Positions 60,066-64,000 of a DNA stretch of 64,000 nucleotides are shown piece after piece (the stretch's first letter is position 1; the number at the start of each line of letters is the position of its first letter). This DNA comes from Aquatica leii. Lineage: Eukaryota; Arthropoda; Insecta; Coleoptera; Lampyridae. The DNA lies in contig CM069435.1 of NCBI GenBank assembly GCA_035610365.1, positions 65,593,389 to 65,657,388 on the forward strand, in the 5' to 3' direction. The notes beneath the pieces were generated by a model. That model was not told the origin of the DNA, made no database searches, and saw only the letters and a program-made list of their open reading frames with translations. A program made the translations under genes and the position numbers.

Positions 60066-60500
60066 GCATATACAGAGGTTCTGAAAAGGATAGATTTGAA
60101 ATTACAACCAAAACACAAGACATGTTCCAAACACAAAAAGAATACACATTACGTAAGCGATGATTTTAACCTGTGCAGAGGAGTTGCAGTCGTATTTAAA
60201 AAGTTTGAACGGCTAAATGAACTACGAAGACAGCAACCAGCGGTCGGAAAGGTTTTAAAACTATGCGGTTTCATTTTCTATCTGGTCACCAAGAGGTGCT
60301 CAGGTGCAAAGCCGTTATACGAAAATCTATGGCGAACATTGCGGAATCTCAAGAGAGAAATAGAGTTCTACAATATAAGGAAATTAGCAGTACCCAAGCT
60401 TGGGTGTCGCTTAGATCAACTAAATTGGAAGATAGCCCGAAATATGTTGGAGGTCGTCTTCCAAAGAACAGACGTTCAAGTACTGGTCTGCAGTTACCAC
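60066..60500 (+). pseudogene. OARD1/Poa1p-like macro domain in the Ty3/gypsy element
   Basis: Macro domains of this group hydrolyse ADP-ribose esters and related ADP-ribosylation products. An open frame from just after the stop at 60063 contains, in family order, THYVSDDFNLCRGVAVVFKK, ELRRQQPAVGKVLKL, FIFYLVTKRCSGAKPLYENL, VPKLGCRLDQLNW and MLEVVFQRTDVQVLVCSY. OARD1-type proteins have HCISxDxxMGAGIA, YLITK, PTYENL and MPRIGCGLDxLxW at these places. Two Gly positions differ: the GAGIA loop reads CRGVA and GCGLD reads GCRLD; the Asp after it is kept. An insertion of about 10 Lys-rich residues lies near the start. No ATG is available at the start of this frame. The location between integrase and 3' LTR suggests it was part of the element. 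Confidence 0.75.
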
Positions 60501-60504
60501 TCAA

Positions 60505-60678
60505 GTAGAATATCGAGTCAGGAAAAGCTACTTTTATGCTCAAGAAAGTTGCCGAAATGGAGAGAACTGCCGCTATCGCCACGATCCTTTCTACGTATCC
60601 AGTTCTCAAAGTTATTGTCAATTTCGAGACAATAACCGAAAGATGTGGAAAATTCTCGACATAGATAAAAATATATAA
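60505..60678 (+). pseudogene. CCCH-type zinc finger downstream of the macro domain
   Basis: In the next frame the plus strand reads KSYFYAQESCRNGENCRYRH then DPFYVSSSQSY, ending in TAA at 60676. The spacing is S-x7-C-x5-C-x3-H. A CCCH finger (RNA-binding in many proteins) has C-x7/8-C-x5-C-x3-H, so only the first Cys is missing; its codon is AGC (60526-60528), one base from TGC. It follows the macro domain by a single frame change, so the two were probably one reading frame. Confidence 0.6.
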
Positions 60679-60699
60679 AAAGTATTACCAAGGGAGCCA

Positions 60700-60975
60700 A
60701 AGTTAGTTTTTCGAATTAAATCGAGCAAAAGATTTTGTCGACTTAAAATAAATAAGTGATTAACGTGTGTGCTAAAATAAATTAATAAAATGCCGGTGCT
60801 AGTGAAAAATAAATACGTATCAGTTTTAAACAAAATTAAAACGTGCGGACCTAGAGATAGCAATACAGACAGGAATATATAAATTACTGTAAGTGTTTTT
60901 TTTTTAATATCGTTACATTTAATTAGTTACGTGTGGTTCTGCGTGTATTTAATGTTATTGTTAAAACGAGAGTAT
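60700..60975 (+). repeat. Probable 3' LTR of the large Ty3/gypsy element
   Basis: The segment with CTGTAAGTG, a T-run, AATATCGTTACATTTAATTA and GTTACGTGTGGTTCTGCGTG matches the end of the 5' LTR at 53470-53530. The purine run AAGGGAG near 60690 could be the polypurine tract. The exact ends could not be fixed because the 5' copy is truncated. Confidence 0.5.
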
Positions 60976-61058
60976 CACTTAACATTGGACACCTCTGAGA
61001 AACTTACTTCTGAATTAATCCTAATCTATAATAGCGAAGGCTTCCACAGCCGGAATCT

Positions 61059-61405
61059 ATACTAACAGTAGAATGTCTTCCGGGTTTGGACCGTGTCATT
61101 TCGTAAGGGGCTTCATCAGGGCGTGAGATAAATCGCAAAACTCAAACAAGTAACCGAAATCTAACTAAGAACTTCTCAAAAGTTAGATTATCCACTTGTG
61201 AAACAAGCCATAATCTAAAGTCTGAAAAGGTCAGAAAGAAAACGATAACTTGGAAAAGCAAACGAAAATCTAACAAAGAACCACTACCGAGTTAGGTAAT
61301 CAACTTGTGAACCAAGCCAGATTCTAAACTCCGTAGAAGTTGGCAACTTCGGTTACAACAACAATGACACGGTCCAAACCCGGAAGACATTCTAATGTTA
61401 GTATA
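61059..61405. repeat. Fold-back repeat related to the 25.0-25.4 kb module
   Basis: A left arm (61059-61100, with GAATGTCTTCCGGGTTTGGA and CCGTGTCATT) is the inverse of the right arm (61362-61405, AATGACACGG, TCCAAACCCGGAAGACATTC). Between them lie two tandem units of about 111 bases starting AAATCTAACTAAGAAC (61156) and AAATCTAACAAAGAAC (61265). The same units, in the same relation to the arm, make up the minus-strand module at 25.0-25.4 kb. The hammerhead-like CTGATGA is next to the left arm (minus strand, 61113-61119), but the second half of that core is missing. Confidence 0.7.
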
Positions 61406-61409
61406 ATCC

Positions 61410-64000
61410 TAATCTAGTTTAAAATTTCAAATAAGCTTCAGAAACACTTTACAGACTATCTATCTCTTTATGTGATGTTCTATTAAGATCTTGTGGCATC
61501 GAAATAAATAGTTCGTATGCTTTATAATTTTATTATCATTTAATCTTTCTTTTTTACAATTATAGCTAAACGCTTATAATTTTCCAATGACTTTTTTTGC
61601 TATTTGGAGTCGCTGTCGTTAATTTGTGTAAATTATTGTTTACAGCTTAGACTTTTTATTTACAAATTTTATTAACCATTTTGCGACATCGTTTATCTAT
61701 TTTGCCTGTTTATAATATGATTATTTTTAATTTTTTTCTCTTAACCGTATGTAAAATACACAAACCAACAATAATTTTTATGGTTTTCTACACGTTAATA
61801 ATTCACATGTGACAAAAATTACCGTAAAATAACGACCGCTACATTTTCAAACTAAACTTTAACCATAATAGATTATAATTACGGCAATTTGTATTGTGTG
61901 ATTGTGAAAACGCATCAAAATATTCTAATGAATCACAATAGATGTTCATAAGTAGCGGATTTTGCAATTATAATGACAAATTTTAGCACGGAAAAAATTT
62001 AGTAGCACTATTTATGCCGCGTTTTCATCGATGTTTTTTTTAAATCCACAAATGTACTACTAGCTTTATAATTTTCTACCTATTGATGATGTCACAAGAT
62101 GGCGTTTACCAAAATATTTTCTTTAATTTCGTTTCTAAATTTTTTTTGTTTTTTATTTTTCTGAATGTTCTGCTAAATTATTGCCTTCAATTTTTTCTTT
62201 CTACCTGTTTTTATCCGTTAGTTTATACGCTATAATCAGTTTGATTATGCAATACTTTTTTTAAACACTCTTGTGTGTTGGGTTGCTGATCCACCTCAGA
62301 CGGTATTTTCCAGTTCAGTTCAGAATTTCAAGTTATTTACTTCCATGTAATTTTATTTTTCTGCAGACTCTGTAAGTGCTTTTTTAGTTCTGTATACTAA
62401 TTGTAGTTGATTACTGTCAACCTGTTCGTTATTGAATTAATTAACTATTAATTATCGGGTACCATAAAAGTTATAAGATTACAAGCAATCAATGATCAAT
62501 AGAGTACTGCAAGTACCACAAGATTTATGAATCCAGTGAACTGATTCTACATTCGATTACCTAAATATAGATTAAACTGTAAGTTGTAAAAGACAATAAC
62601 AAAATGTGTTTGTCGTGCGATGGCAACTGAATTTATATTTACGATTCGATGACGGACATTTGCTATAAAAATATCAACAACGCAGTGCTTAAAGCATCCA
62701 CAACATAACTCACCGTATATGTTTAAAACGAATACTACACATATCTGATAAAATACTTTTTTTTAAATTCTCACTTTATTTAAAAGGTAAAAATAATTAT
62801 GCCAGTAGATTTATTGAAACTAACCACTTTTCACATCTTGCGTACAGAAACAGTCATCATACCGTTTGTCAAAATATGGTTGCCACTTAGGATTAATCGC
62901 TCAAGAACCAATTCACTTTTAAGGATTGCAAATTTTATAGAACTAAGTATTAAAAAAATGAACACATATGTAGGTTTCAACTAAATTTTCTTTATAATGG
63001 ATAATTAAACGAAAAATGAAAAACTTTATAACCAGATTCGACCTTCGTGAACGTCGATTTGTGAAATCAACCATATAAATCATTATAATTACACTTTTAA
63101 TTTTAATAAAGTATTTGCTGACTTTTTGTGTAATTACTTATTATAATAATTTTTGTGTTATTTAATAAATACTACAAAAACAAGTTTTATACAATATTTA
63201 AAGTTTAAGTTACTAAACTTGTTCTGTTGATTCAATAAAGCAAAGTTTAATTAAATTAATGATATAAGAACAAAATGTATGATTCATCAAGCTCCTTATT
63301 TGTTTGATCTTATGTTAATGATTCTGTAAATGTCGGTTTACCTACTAAACAAGAAACATTAATTCAAAATATCAATACGTTAACATTACCTTTAACATCT
63401 ATTTTACCATACCCATAAAAATTTATTCGAAACTGGTATCATAATTCACAAATTACTTACATTTATCCAGCATCTATTAGACATTTCTAAGCATATAAAA
63501 AATCGAACTTGTCAAAATCCATCCACGTGTTATAAGTTAAAAAGTGAAAATTTAAATTTAGTAAAAAAAACAATAAAAAACAAAGGTCAAAACGATATAT
63601 GCTTGCAACGATAAAAACCGACACTTGATTAATTTAAGAACCCTTCCATATTAATAAAATTGAATTTACATACTTGCCAAATCCGTTAATAATCATCTTT
63701 ATTAGTAATGAAACTTACCTAAAATAAAACAAACTATTAATTATAAACTTAAAAAAGAGTTCTAAAAATACATATAAAATGTCAAAAAGTCCTTGTATCT
63801 ATATTTGTAATTTAGTATTGTTATGTAAGAATATACAAGAAATTAAAAACAACGCAAAATTACCAACATATTTATTCGTGCTAATTAGCTTTTTAGCATT
63901 AAAATTTAATTTAAAAAATTCATTTTTTATACAATTTTGACAAGTACTTAAATTAAAAATACTGTGGAGTGATGCTTTATGGACTTAAAGTTGATGAACT
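61410..64000. other. No recognised gene
   Basis: AT-rich sequence to the end of the window. The 61-codon frame at 62799-62984 is the only one over 60 codons and has no motif I recognise. Confidence 0.4.

Larger units (their letters stand above)
53465..60975 (+). mobile_element. Large decayed Ty3/gypsy retrotransposon with accessory macro and CCCH domains
   Basis: The truncated 5' LTR (to 53561) and the 3' LTR share AATTAGTTACGTGTRGTTCT, GCGTGTA and flanking blocks (53485-53530 and 60905-60955). The 5' LTR ends ATCGTTACA and is followed after one base by TGGTGTCAGTGTCGCGG, a plausible tRNA primer-binding site. The order is gag, protease, RT, RNase H, integrase with GPY/F-like end, macro domain, CCCH finger, 3' LTR. 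Two solo LTRs of other families are inserted at 54254-54711 and 57985-59525. Without them the element is about 5.5 kb. Every domain carries stops or frameshifts. Confidence 0.8.

Overview
This is AT-rich, gene-poor eukaryotic nuclear DNA, almost certainly from an insect. The one intact host gene I can defend encodes a Tweedle-type cuticular protein (minus strand, about 38.2-39.5 kb). It has a TATA box, a five-codon first exon that completes the signal peptide, a 55-bp intron and a poly(A) signal. Tweedle genes are restricted to arthropods. The transposon content looks beetle-like, but that is an impression and not a proof.

Most of the other recognisable sequence is decayed, nested mobile DNA. 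In order: a plus-strand mariner/IS630-type element at 3.6-6.6 kb with a minus-strand one inserted in it; a Tigger/pogo-type element at 11.4-14.8 kb with matching terminal repeats and TA flanks; several fold-back or MITE-like palindromes (15.6, 15.9, 23.0, 29.5 kb); an unknown two-exon coding relic at 19 kb; a tandem array at 20.1-20.6 kb; a pogo-like transposase relic at 26.6-27.7 kb; an 18-bp minisatellite at 28.5 kb; a deleted Ty3/gypsy copy on the minus strand at 31.6-34.1 kb; a Tc1-like relic at 34.8-35.6 kb; and a LINE 3' end at 37 kb.

After the Tweedle gene come a jockey-like LINE split by a 1.87-kb DNA element (41-43.7 kb), a Penelope-like 3' end (46.5-47.3 kb), a hAT C-terminus (48.1-48.5 kb), a transposase-like protein of unnamed family split by an LTR (48.6-51.1 kb), a mariner C-terminus (53.0-53.4 kb) and a large Ty3/gypsy element (53.5-61.0 kb).

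The Ty3/gypsy element is the most interesting object. It keeps relics of gag, protease, RT, RNase H and integrase in order. It contains two solo LTRs of two other families, each flanked by a perfect 4-bp target duplication. Between its integrase and its 3' LTR it carries an OARD1/Poa1p-like macro domain (ADP-ribose hydrolase fold), followed in another frame by a CCCH-type zinc finger. This looks like a captured accessory module. A second notable theme is a repeat module with two internal ~110-bp tandem units and a hammerhead-like core, present at 25.0-25.4 kb and, rearranged, at 61.0-61.4 kb.

All family assignments come from reading motifs by eye; no database search was run. Long stretches (1-3.5, 6.6-10, 29.7-31.6, 43.7-46.5 and 61.4-64 kb) show nothing I can name.
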